Both the position numbers and the translations under genes were made by a program. Positions 43,218 through 51,104 of a stretch of 64,000 bases of DNA are shown here, piece after piece. The notes under the pieces were generated by a model. The model ran no database searches and was not told where the DNA came from. It worked only from the letters and a program-made list of their open reading frames with translations. The stretch lies in NCBI RefSeq assembly GCF_003384725.1, contig NZ_QNVV01000009.1, positions 62,001-126,000 of the forward strand, written 5' to 3'. This DNA is from Chryseobacterium pennipullorum. GTDB lineage: Bacteria > Bacteroidota > Bacteroidia > Flavobacteriales > Weeksellaceae. Position 1 is the stretch's first letter, and the number at the start of each line of letters is the position of its first letter.

Positions 43218-43685
43218 TTATTTTGAATATTTTAATTCTACGGAGGTAAACTGATAATTGACAGGAACAGAAAACATGAACCATGGATGGGAGATCACCT
43301 GGATTTCCATGCCACCGGATGGCGGGCCGGCCGGTACTTCCACATAAAGGATATGATCTTTCACAGCAATGCTTCTAATCTCTGTGACAGTATGGCTTCC
43401 TGATCTGAAGCTTCCTAAATTATACAACACCACTTTTTTATCCTTAGGAAATTTCGGGTACTCTATGGCGGGTTCTTTGCCTACTTCCATAAATCCAAAG
43501 CTTCCTTTGATCACATTACGGAATTCATTTTCGTCTTTGATGATTCGAAAGCCGGGCTGATCTGTTCCTCCCTGAGATTCGGAAACAAGAAGTTCTGCCT
43601 TGTTCTGCATATCATTTGGTTTTTGAGACGGTGTACTTGTGCAACTCATAAGGACTGCAGCGACAGCAATTAACAGGCTTTTCAT
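43218..43685 (-). CDS. lipoprotein with PrcB-like C-terminal domain
   Basis: 155 residues with signal and lipobox VLMSCTS (Cys about 15). The C-terminal half resembles the PrcB_C family (protease-complex stabilising domain): KKVVLYNLGSFRSGSHTVTEIRS then YVEVPAGPPSGG. This assignment is tentative. The stop is 2 bp before the cysteine desulfurase ATG, so co-transcription is very likely, though the functional link is unclear. Probably periplasmic. Confidence 0.72.
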   Translation of the reverse strand: MKSLLIAVAAVLMSCTSTPSQKPNDMQNKAELLVSESQGGTDQPGFRIIKDENEFRNVIKGSFGFMEVGKEPAIEYPKFPKDKKVVLYNLGSFRSGSHTVTEIRSIAVKDHILYVEVPAGPPSGGMEIQVISHPWFMFSVPVNYQFTSVELKYSK

Positions 43686-43709
43686 TTTTTACACTTTTAT
43701 CACCCAAAA

Positions 43710-44297
43710 TTAGTGAAAAAATTGGTAATGTCCCTCATTTGCCCATTTCAACATTGGCTTATCTCCCGAAGTATCCCCAAAAGCAATAATTTTATCGTAT
43801 TTGGAATCGTGAATTTCTTCTTTGATACGGATCAGTTTTTCTTTTCCATTACAGTTTTTACCAATAAAATTTCCTGTAAAGACGCCGTTTTTAAACTCTG
43901 CCCGCGTAGAAACAAGCTGCATTTTCAGTTTTTCGGCAAAAGGCTTCACCCAGATATCAAGGGAAGCTGTGACCAATAAACTTTGTGTATTATTCCTATC
44001 GATATTTTGGATAAAGTCCAAAGCATTTTCTCGTACGATCCTCGGATAATGGTGCTCAAAAAACTGTTTAGACTTCATTTCAATTTTTTCCTGTGTCTGA
44101 CCCTTTAAGATAGAACCTATAAAGCTCTTTTTTACTTTTTCAGTTTCAGCCAGCTTCAGTTTCAGCAAAATAAAAAGAGGAACATGTCTTAAAAATTGTA
44201 TCCGGTATTTTGTAGAATCGTAGAATTTAAGATACATAAACATCGTATCCTTGTAGGTCAAAGTTCCGTCAAAATCAAAACAATACAATTTTTTCAT
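43710..44297 (-). CDS. HAD-IB phosphatase, last gene of DprE-like operon
   Basis: 195 residues. HAD motif I is YCFDFDGTLTYKD (D8, D10), motif II is LLVTASLD, and motif III/IV is FGDTSGDKPML. Subfamily IB resembles phosphoserine phosphatase but with an extended cap. It is 3 bp from the SDR gene and the fourth gene of the UbiA-DprE1-DprE2 operon. Mycobacteria need a phosphatase to remove the 5-phosphate of the polyprenyl-phosphoribose made by UbiA. This HAD enzyme may fill that role (inference). Confidence 0.9.
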   Translation of the reverse strand: MKKLYCFDFDGTLTYKDTMFMYLKFYDSTKYRIQFLRHVPLFILLKLKLAETEKVKKSFIGSILKGQTQEKIEMKSKQFFEHHYPRIVRENALDFIQNIDRNNTQSLLVTASLDIWVKPFAEKLKMQLVSTRAEFKNGVFTGNFIGKNCNGKEKLIRIKEEIHDSKYDKIIAFGDTSGDKPMLKWANEGHYQFFH

Positions 44298-44300
44298 TTT

Positions 44301-45026
44301 TTAAAGCTTTAATTTTTTGAATATAAACTCAGGGATATTCCTGATAATCATCATGATAATACTCCAAACAGGCAAAACATATGCCACATTCCTTTGCTTT
44401 TTGAAGGCTTTATAAATACAGGCAGCTGCCTGTTTCGGGCTTGCTGTCAACTTAGGATTTAAAGGCAGTCCCTCAGTCATTTTAGTGGCCATGAAACCTG
44501 GTTTTACTGTCAAAACATGAACTTTTTTATCAAATAGATAGTTCCTAAGACCACTTAAATAAGCAGTAAAAGCTGCTTTTGCACTTCCATAAATAAAGTT
44601 GCTCTGTCTTCCCCTGTCTCCCGCCACTGATGAAAGCCCGATAATGGTTCCCGACCTTCTGCTTTCAAATTTGTGTGCAAAGTAATTCATCAGAGGAACC
44701 AGCTTTGAATAGTTGATATCAATAATCCTTTCGGTATTCCTGTTATCATACAAGCCTTCTTGTGTTCCTTCACCTAAGTATCCTACGGCACAAAATAATA
44801 CATTTGAGGTGACATAATCAAATCTGTTATAATCAATCTCTTTTGTAAGATCCAGCTCAATAACTTCAGACTGCTGCAAAAACTTAACGTCGATATGCGT
44901 TGCAAATCTTTCGGTCGTTTCTTTATTTGAGGTAAAAAGATATATTTTTTCAAATTTTTCTCCTTCCTGAAGTGCTTTTTCCACAAATGCCTGTGCCACT
45001 TCAGATGTACTTCCCAGAACTATCAT
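44301..45026 (-). CDS. SDR-family ketoreductase, DprE2-like
   Basis: A 241-residue short-chain dehydrogenase. N-terminal cofactor motif VLGSTSEVAQAFV, catalytic Ser in IIGLSSVAGDRGR (about 132), Tyr/Lys in YGSAKAAFTAYL (Y146, K150). Resembles DprE2, which reduces the 2-keto intermediate from DprE1 to arabinose. It overlaps the DprE1-like gene by one base (ATG at 45026 within its stop), a strong sign of coupled expression of a two-enzyme epimerase. Confidence 0.92.
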   Translation of the reverse strand: MIVLGSTSEVAQAFVEKALQEGEKFEKIYLFTSNKETTERFATHIDVKFLQQSEVIELDLTKEIDYNRFDYVTSNVLFCAVGYLGEGTQEGLYDNRNTERIIDINYSKLVPLMNYFAHKFESRRSGTIIGLSSVAGDRGRQSNFIYGSAKAAFTAYLSGLRNYLFDKKVHVLTVKPGFMATKMTEGLPLNPKLTASPKQAAACIYKAFKKQRNVAYVLPVWSIIMMIIRNIPEFIFKKLKL

Positions 45027-46345
45027 TATGAGTTGTTGTTTATGATTCTTTTGTGCTGTAAAGACACAAATTTAGGATTTTGAATATTTTTCAGGTAATT
45101 CGTCAGCGATGATCGACTCATACTGTCCTTGGTAAGATAAATTCTGCCACCGAATTCCTGTACAATGGCATCCAGCTGGTCTACCAGTTTCTTCAGCCTG
45201 GAATTCACCTTAAAATCAAGCGCCAGTGTATATCCTTCCATCGGAAATGAATTGTATGCCTGCGGATTGTTTTTTCCGAAAAGTTTCAGCACAGCCAGAA
45301 ATGATCCATTCCCACTTTTGGCAATCGTTTCCAGGATTTTTCTCATTCCTTCTTTTCCTGCTTCTTTGGGAATGACCATCTGGTACTGAATAAATCCGGA
45401 TTTTCCGTAAATTTTATTCCAGTCAGTGATAGCATCCAGTGGGTAAAAGAACGTTTCATAATCGATAAAGTTTTTTACTTCTTTTTTGGATTGCTTTTTA
45501 TAATACAGCCAGTTGAATATTTTAACCGTGAGGGCATTCAAAACAAATCCAGGAAAATAAAAAGGAACAGTAGGCTGCAGTTTTTTCTTAAGCCGCAAAG
45601 GTGTTTTTCCCATACTTTGAGGAAGCTCGTGCTGAAAGGCATGTTCACCACGCATCAGAATACTTCTTCCTATATTTTTTCCTTTCTGCAGACAGTCAAT
45701 CCAGGCTACGGTGTAGGTCCAGCTTTCGCTTTCGTCAAACAGCCTGAAAATTTCATCCAAATTATCTGCTTTAATGCTTTCCTGTCTGATATAGGCAGAT
45801 TCAATATTCTTAAGTTTAAATGTAGCAGTAAGAATAATTCCCGTAAGCCCCATCCCGCCGATCGTAGCCCAGAATTTATCTGAATTCTCCTCTCTGGAAC
45901 AGGTAATAATTTCCCCGTTTTCGGTCATCAGCTTAAACTCCATCACATATTCCGAAAAACAACCTTCAGCGTGATGATTTTTACCATGAACATCCGAAGC
46001 AATGGCTCCGCCAATGGAAATAAACTTTGTTCCTGGTGTGACATACAGGAAATATCCCTGTGGCACCGCAATTTCAAGCACCTCCGAGAGCAGTACACCG
46101 GATTCACATTCGATCACTCCATTTAAACGGTCAAAACTGATGAATTTATTTAACTTTTTAGTAGAAAATATGGCTTCTCCCAACGATGCATCACCATAAC
46201 ACCTTCCGTTTCCTCTGGCGATCACCTCGTTGTGATTGAGTACAAATTCTTTTATATTTTTGAAGCTGTCCTCAGATCTCATTTCTTTTTCCACTATCGG
46301 GAAATTTCCCCAGTTCGTAACTTTCTGTATGAAATTCGGCTTCAT
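45026..46345 (-). CDS. FAD-linked oxidase, DprE1-like
   Basis: A 439-residue flavoenzyme of the VAO/FAD_binding_4 fold. RGNGRCYGDASLGE (44-57), IGGAIASDVHGKNHHAEG (111-128), SFLAVLKLFGKNNP, and RIYLTKDS near 401-408 match mycobacterial DprE1 (Lys in the last motif aligns with its Lys418). At the position of the benzothiazinone-reactive Cys387 (NICVDF) this protein has Ala (TLALDF, about A375). It oxidises the C2 hydroxyl of a polyprenyl-phosphoryl ribose-type substrate if the family function holds. It overlaps UbiA by 4 bp. Confidence 0.9.
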   Translation of the reverse strand: MKPNFIQKVTNWGNFPIVEKEMRSEDSFKNIKEFVLNHNEVIARGNGRCYGDASLGEAIFSTKKLNKFISFDRLNGVIECESGVLLSEVLEIAVPQGYFLYVTPGTKFISIGGAIASDVHGKNHHAEGCFSEYVMEFKLMTENGEIITCSREENSDKFWATIGGMGLTGIILTATFKLKNIESAYIRQESIKADNLDEIFRLFDESESWTYTVAWIDCLQKGKNIGRSILMRGEHAFQHELPQSMGKTPLRLKKKLQPTVPFYFPGFVLNALTVKIFNWLYYKKQSKKEVKNFIDYETFFYPLDAITDWNKIYGKSGFIQYQMVIPKEAGKEGMRKILETIAKSGNGSFLAVLKLFGKNNPQAYNSFPMEGYTLALDFKVNSRLKKLVDQLDAIVQEFGGRIYLTKDSMSRSSLTNYLKNIQNPKFVSLQHKRIINNNS

Positions 46346-47229
46346 TTTTTAAAGTAAATTTGAATTAAAAATGAGGCCACCCACAATAAGAGAGTAACCT
46401 GTATATAACGGTCTCTGTACACTATTTTAGTCGGAGATTCTGTTCTGTTGTACACTAAAGTCTGCTGCAGATACCTTAAAAGAGCAAAAACAACAAAAAC
46501 CACCGTGTAGAAAACCCTTTCATGAAATCTTTCCTGAACTTCCGGTGACAATGTAAACATCAGATAACAGACAATAGCCAGCGTAATGGATATAGATAAT
46601 GCAATATCAGCAAACTGAACATTGTATCCATCCAGCGCTCTTCTGGTCTTACCCGAAACCTGAGCATTAATCAGCTCTCCTCTCCTCTTTCCGATAGCAA
46701 GGACAAGGGCCAGGACAAACGTCAGCAAAATGGCCCATTGCGAAATATTGATTCCGGTAATATAGCCACCCGCCAGTACCCGTAATACGAATCCTATAGC
46801 AATGATGAATATATCAACGATCGGAACATGCTTTAACCTGAAGGTATAAGCAAGATTCATGACCACATAAAAGCTGATAATCGCTCCGAATTTCCATAAA
46901 AACTGGTGGAAATACAAGTGTGCAAAAAATACCAGGACAATATCTGCAATGACCAGGCCTATAAGAATTCCTATTGCTTTTGATTTTGAGATCGCTCCGC
47001 TTGCCAGAGGGCGTCGCCTCTTTTCGGGATGTTTTTTATCTGCTTCAATATCATTGTAATCATTCAGAATATAAACAACACTGGCAGCAAGTGAAAAGAT
47101 GATAAAGGCAAAAATACTTTTAGCAAGCAGGTCTGTGTTGGTAATATTGCCTGAAAAAAATAGAGGGACAAATACAAAAAGGTTTTTCACCCATTGCTCC
47201 ACGCGGAGCAGTTTTAAATATTTCTTCAT
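46342..47229 (-). CDS. UbiA-family prenyltransferase, decaprenyl-phosphate phosphoribosyltransferase-like
   Basis: A 295-residue membrane enzyme with about nine helices. The Asp-rich motif ILNDYNDIEADKKHPEKR (N56, D57, D60, D64) closely resembles mycobacterial Rv3806c rather than ubiquinone or menaquinone UbiA. A second motif is NRTESPTKIVYRD. It would transfer phosphoribose from PRPP to polyprenyl phosphate. It is the first gene of the operon; the ATGA overlap with the DprE1-like gene shows tight coupling. Confidence 0.92.
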   Translation of the reverse strand: MKKYLKLLRVEQWVKNLFVFVPLFFSGNITNTDLLAKSIFAFIIFSLAASVVYILNDYNDIEADKKHPEKRRRPLASGAISKSKAIGILIGLVIADIVLVFFAHLYFHQFLWKFGAIISFYVVMNLAYTFRLKHVPIVDIFIIAIGFVLRVLAGGYITGINISQWAILLTFVLALVLAIGKRRGELINAQVSGKTRRALDGYNVQFADIALSISITLAIVCYLMFTLSPEVQERFHERVFYTVVFVVFALLRYLQQTLVYNRTESPTKIVYRDRYIQVTLLLWVASFLIQIYFKK

Positions 47230-47286
47230 TTATGTTATTTCGGTTACAAAAATAATAAATTCAAAATTGCCAGCATAAAAATACAA

Positions 47287-47308
47287 AAAAAACCGCCGGA
47301 GCGGTCTT
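47287..47308 (-). terminator. weak terminator downstream of the OmpA-family gene
   Basis: AAAACCGC / GCGGTCTTTT around 47289-47310 with a short GC-rich loop and an A-rich flank that gives T on the minus strand. One mismatch in the stem. Confidence 0.55.
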
Positions 47309-47336
47309 TTACGAAAATATTTATATGTTAAATTAA

Positions 47337-48026
47337 TTACTGTCCCTGCTTGGCATCGTTAATCATTTTCTCGTTTGCAGTAATGGCAAATTCGACTCTT
47401 CTGTTTTTAGCTCTTCCTTCGTCAGTATCATTGCTGGCAACCGGCATATTTTTACCTTCCCCTTTTGTGAACATTCTGTTTCCTGCAATTCCTTTTCCTG
47501 ATAAATATGCTTTTACAGCATCTGCTCTCCTTTGAGAAAGTCCCATGTTGTAAGCATCTTTACCTACACTGTCTGTGTGTCCGTAGATATTGATATTGGT
47601 GTCAGGATTATCAGCCAGGACTTTAGCTAATTTGTCAAGGTTAGTCTGTGCAACAGAAGTAAGGTTTGAAGAGTCGAATGCAAAGTTTACAATGCTTTCG
47701 TTCATGGTTACTTTAATACCATCTCCTACTCTTTCTACCTGTGCTCCCGGTAAAGTTTCTTTAATATCTTTTGCCTGCTTATCCATTTTGTTACCGATCA
47801 CATTACCTGCAACACCCCCGATAATACCTCCCAATACAGCTCCGATAGCTCCGTTACCTCCTTTTCCAACGTTGTTTCCAAGGATTCCTCCCAATACAGC
47901 ACCTGAAGCTACACCTACCGCTGTACCTCTTTGCTGGTGATTTGAATTCTGAACCGCTTCACAGCTTGTCAATAATAATGCTGATGACAAGAAAAGGGCT
48001 CCTACATATGTTTTAGTAAATTTCAT
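47337..48026 (-). CDS. OmpA-family outer-membrane lipoprotein with glycine zipper
   Basis: 229 residues. Lipobox LLTSCEAVQN (Cys about 22), then a Gly-rich zipper (GAVLGGILGNNVGKGGNGAI, 40-80), then the OmpA C-terminal peptidoglycan-binding domain: NINIYGHTDSVGKDAYNMGL and SQRRADAVKAYL, with NRRVEF at the end. It links outer membrane and peptidoglycan. It lies 23 bp after the lipocalin-like lipoprotein gene, so the two are probably co-transcribed. Confidence 0.93.
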   Translation of the reverse strand: MKFTKTYVGALFLSSALLLTSCEAVQNSNHQQRGTAVGVASGAVLGGILGNNVGKGGNGAIGAVLGGIIGGVAGNVIGNKMDKQAKDIKETLPGAQVERVGDGIKVTMNESIVNFAFDSSNLTSVAQTNLDKLAKVLADNPDTNINIYGHTDSVGKDAYNMGLSQRRADAVKAYLSGKGIAGNRMFTKGEGKNMPVASNDTDEGRAKNRRVEFAITANEKMINDAKQGQ

Positions 48027-48049
48027 TTTTTTTAATCTTTATGTTATAA

Positions 48050-48541
48050 TTATTTCATTCCAGCTCTCTCGAAGTTGTACACAACTTTTACATTTTCTCC
48101 CTCAAACTGAACATCTTGCTGAAGTGAGAATTGATCTGTAGTCTGATTGATTACAGTAAGTGTATATCCTGCTGTATTTTGTTTTGCTTTAGTACCTGTA
48201 GCGATTTTTTTAAACATGAATGTATCGCCGTTTTTTATTTCAAACTTGATCGGTTGTGTAATTGCCGGGCAATTTCCGCCTCCGTTTAAAGTATAAGCTC
48301 CCGTCCAGTTGTTAGGAATCAGTCTCCAGTGACTTCCTACGAAGCACTGAGCATCTGCCCCTTCATCGAAAGGCTTTATTTTATACCCTTTATCGTAATT
48401 TACGCTCACAATCTGCCAATCTCCTTTTAATTTAAGGAATTCAGCTCTCTGATTTTGAGATGTGGCTGCGTTATTCACAGAGGAACAAGACACTGCAAAA
48501 AGTGATGTTCCCAACATCCCTGCAAGTAGTAACTTTTTCAT
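48050..48541 (-). CDS. lipocalin-like lipoprotein
   Basis: 163 residues with lipobox FAVSCSS (Cys about 19). The mature part starts KLKGDWQIVSVNYDKGYKI, a G-x-W lipocalin-type strand, and continues as beta barrel (NWTGAYTLNGGGNC, YTLTVINQTTDQFSLQQDV). Two Cys (QCF and GNC) may form a disulfide. Ligand unknown. It is upstream of and probably operonic with the OmpA-family gene, suggesting an envelope role. Confidence 0.82.
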   Translation of the reverse strand: MKKLLLAGMLGTSLFAVSCSSVNNAATSQNQRAEFLKLKGDWQIVSVNYDKGYKIKPFDEGADAQCFVGSHWRLIPNNWTGAYTLNGGGNCPAITQPIKFEIKNGDTFMFKKIATGTKAKQNTAGYTLTVINQTTDQFSLQQDVQFEGENVKVVYNFERAGMK

Positions 48542-48610
48542 TTTGTTGTTTATTATTTTGTTACATTAAAGTTACAAAAAACCGTGCCAAAATTGAAAAT
48601 AAAAAATAAA

Positions 48611-48634
48611 AAAGTCCGAAAAAATTCGGACTTT
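48611..48634 (-). terminator. terminator of the S8 protease gene
   Basis: Perfect 10-bp stem AAAGTCCGAA / TTCGGACTTT (48611-48620, 48625-48634), loop AAAA, A-rich flank giving T on the minus strand. Confidence 0.88.
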
Positions 48635-48666
48635 CTATGGTTTCTTCTTAAAGACAGGAAGATAAA

Positions 48667-50349
48667 CTATTTTTTAACAGCCTTTTTTACGGATTTCGAA
48701 GGCTTGGTATTTGCTGAAGACTTCCCACTGTAGAAGTTTGTATATGCATATTCTGCAGCTTTCTTCACATCGATAACTCCACCGGCCTGAGAGTAATCTC
48801 CAAACCCGTTTTCGGTATTAGGATTACTGGTTTTTACCAACGCTTCAATAATCTGCGCAGGCTTAAGATCCGGCATATAAGCTAATAAAACAGCTGCAGC
48901 TCCTGCCACCACTGGTGATGCCATGGAGGTTCCCTGAAGGTATTTGTATTCATTTTTCGGAACGGTAGAATAAATTTCTTCTCCCGGAGCGAAAACATTC
49001 ACCATTTTCTTGTTATAATTGGAAAAGCTTGCTCTCAACGCAGCGTTTTTGTTGGTGCTGGCTCCCACTACCAATACATTGTTTACAAAAGGCTGTTCGT
49101 CTGTTACATTTTTAAAGTTCGTAGGATATGCCAGGTGCTCTGCTACATCTTCATTTTCGTTTCCTGCTGCTTTTACCAACAATACTCCTTTATCTTGAGC
49201 ATATTTGAAGGCATCCCAAACCACATTTTTACCTGGAGAAACTGGTTTTCCAAAGCTCATATTCAGAACTTTTGCTCCATTATCCACTGCATATCTGATG
49301 GCGTTGGCAACATCCTTATCTCTTTCATCCCCGTTTGGAACTGTTCTTACCGTCATTATTTTTGCCACTTTGGATGCAATTCCATATTGTACCTCCTTTC
49401 CTTGTGGAAGGCCTGCAATGATTCCCGCTACGTGCGTTCCGTGTTCTGCATCAGGTCCTTCATAGTGGTTGTTTCCGTATATTTTTTCTGAGTAATCATC
49501 ATAGTTATCTCCTACAATTTCTTTTCTCGGATCATAGCTAAGATCATACTGTTTAGACTGAGGAGCATAGTAATCTATCGCTTCTTTCATCTGTTCCTTG
49601 ATTAATTTTTCAAATTCTGCAGATGACTTCCCTTTGAATTCCGGGCTTTGGGATACCTGACCCAGCACCTGATAAGCAATGGCATCTTTCTGATCGGTAG
49701 GCGCTTTAATTGCAGAAATGGTTTCCGTGGTTACCGGCTTCCCTCCCAATAACTTAACCATATTCGGCACCAGCTCGCTGATCATGGAATAGGTTTTAAA
49801 ATTCTGGCTTGCATCGATGCTTTTTTTGTTGAAGATCTCCTTAGCCTTTGTATACATGGCAAACTCTTCCGGCATTTTAGCCATATTGGCTTTGTTCTTA
49901 GCAGAGTCGTCCCCTTCAAAAACGGATTTATATTTGGCTACAACTCTCGTCACTTCCATATTATCGATATCAATATCTCCGTTTTTGCCACCGATAAAGT
50001 TCCATCCGTGTACATCATCGATATAGCCGTTTCCGTCATCATCTTTACCATTTCCAGGTACTTCGTTAGGATTTGACCACAGATTTTTCACCAGGCCAGG
50101 GTGGTCTACCTGTACTCCACTATCCAAAACCCCCACTACTACAGTTTTGGGCTTCAGACCTTTAGATTCCAGATACTTGTATGCATTTTCAGTATTCACA
50201 CCATATACCTTTGAACCTGAAAAATCCTTATGATACCAGGTCATCAGGTCTTTATCTTCTTTTGGATCAATGCTTTTAGCTTTAGCTTCCTGTGCTTGTG
50301 AGAAACTAAAACCTGCTAAAAAAACAGCGGCTAATAATACCTTTTTCAT
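48667..50349 (-). CDS. exported subtilisin-like serine protease (S8)
   Basis: 560 residues with signal peptide (VLLAAVFLAGFSFSQAQ). Catalytic triad: D76 in VGVLDSGVQVDHPG, H303 in EHGTHVAGIIAG, S475 in QGTSMASPVVAGA. A 200-residue insert between Asp and His (FNKKSIDASQNFKTYSM onward) is typical of Bacteroidota members. The C-terminal tail is basic (KPSKSVKKAVKK); no T9SS sorting domain is seen, so it is probably periplasmic. Confidence 0.95.
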   Translation of the reverse strand: MKKVLLAAVFLAGFSFSQAQEAKAKSIDPKEDKDLMTWYHKDFSGSKVYGVNTENAYKYLESKGLKPKTVVVGVLDSGVQVDHPGLVKNLWSNPNEVPGNGKDDDGNGYIDDVHGWNFIGGKNGDIDIDNMEVTRVVAKYKSVFEGDDSAKNKANMAKMPEEFAMYTKAKEIFNKKSIDASQNFKTYSMISELVPNMVKLLGGKPVTTETISAIKAPTDQKDAIAYQVLGQVSQSPEFKGKSSAEFEKLIKEQMKEAIDYYAPQSKQYDLSYDPRKEIVGDNYDDYSEKIYGNNHYEGPDAEHGTHVAGIIAGLPQGKEVQYGIASKVAKIMTVRTVPNGDERDKDVANAIRYAVDNGAKVLNMSFGKPVSPGKNVVWDAFKYAQDKGVLLVKAAGNENEDVAEHLAYPTNFKNVTDEQPFVNNVLVVGASTNKNAALRASFSNYNKKMVNVFAPGEEIYSTVPKNEYKYLQGTSMASPVVAGAAAVLLAYMPDLKPAQIIEALVKTSNPNTENGFGDYSQAGGVIDVKKAAEYAYTNFYSGKSSANTKPSKSVKKAVKK

Positions 50350-50423
50350 ATGTTGATATTGATTTTAAGATCATATTCAGCTGCTACATCCCTTTATATT
50401 TAAGGGGCTAATGCAACTGTATA

Positions 50424-51047
50424 TTAATATGATTGTTTAACATTTTTTATATAAGTCAGCGATTCAGGTCCTTTGTTACAGATCAGGTCCAAAATCGATA
50501 AATCTTGTAAAAATCCCAGTTTATCAGAGAACGTCTGGTAATATTCTTCCATTTCAAATTCTCCCGGATGTTTCGCTGAAAATTTTTCTCTGAAACTGAT
50601 CCCTTCCGGATTTTTGATATATTCTTTATTCAAAGAGTGTGCCTTTTCTGTTTTAAGTATCTGTTGGATGATCTCTAAGGCCTTTAGGTTAAAATCAAGA
50701 AGACGATTTTCTTTCAGATCAAATATTTTTCTGAATTTATCCTCATAATATTCGAAATAGGGAGATCCCTGATAAGCTGTTTTCACGGATTTCCAGTGAA
50801 GGGTTCTCCAATCCTCCCTGTAAGAGATTTCGATATCCTTCATTTCTCTCTTTCCGTTATGATTGATAGGAATGATCAGTGACAATTTTCCGTTGGCCCC
50901 ATAGATATTGGCTCTGTTTCTATAGGTCTGCTTCGGAAAGTTCTCATACTGTTCCAATACAATTTCGTTTTCAGCGTCCAGAAATACTGAAAACCACGAA
51001 ACCGGTGGCATATAAAATACCGGCAATAAAACATTCTTCATATTCAT
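50424..51047 (-). CDS. WbqC-family protein
   Basis: 207 residues. Matches the WbqC family: PPVSWFSVFLDAENEIVLEQYENFPKQTYRNR near the N-terminus, then SLIIPINH and a long helical C-terminus. Family members occur in polysaccharide clusters, but their activity is not established. It lies just downstream of the lepB terminator. Two in-frame ATGs (51047, 51041) are both plausible starts. Confidence 0.88.
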   Translation of the reverse strand: MNMKNVLLPVFYMPPVSWFSVFLDAENEIVLEQYENFPKQTYRNRANIYGANGKLSLIIPINHNGKREMKDIEISYREDWRTLHWKSVKTAYQGSPYFEYYEDKFRKIFDLKENRLLDFNLKALEIIQQILKTEKAHSLNKEYIKNPEGISFREKFSAKHPGEFEMEEYYQTFSDKLGFLQDLSILDLICNKGPESLTYIKNVKQSY

Positions 51048-51055
51048 AATGCAAA

Positions 51056-51083
51056 AATGAAGTATTTTTTCAAATACTTCATT
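51056..51083 (-). terminator. lepB terminator
   Basis: Perfect 12-bp stem AATGAAGTATTT / AAATACTTCATT (51056-51067, 51072-51083) with the T run on the minus strand opposite 51053-51057. It separates lepB from the WbqC gene. Confidence 0.85.
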
Positions 51084-51104
51084 CTATTTTAAGTTTAATT
51101 TTGT

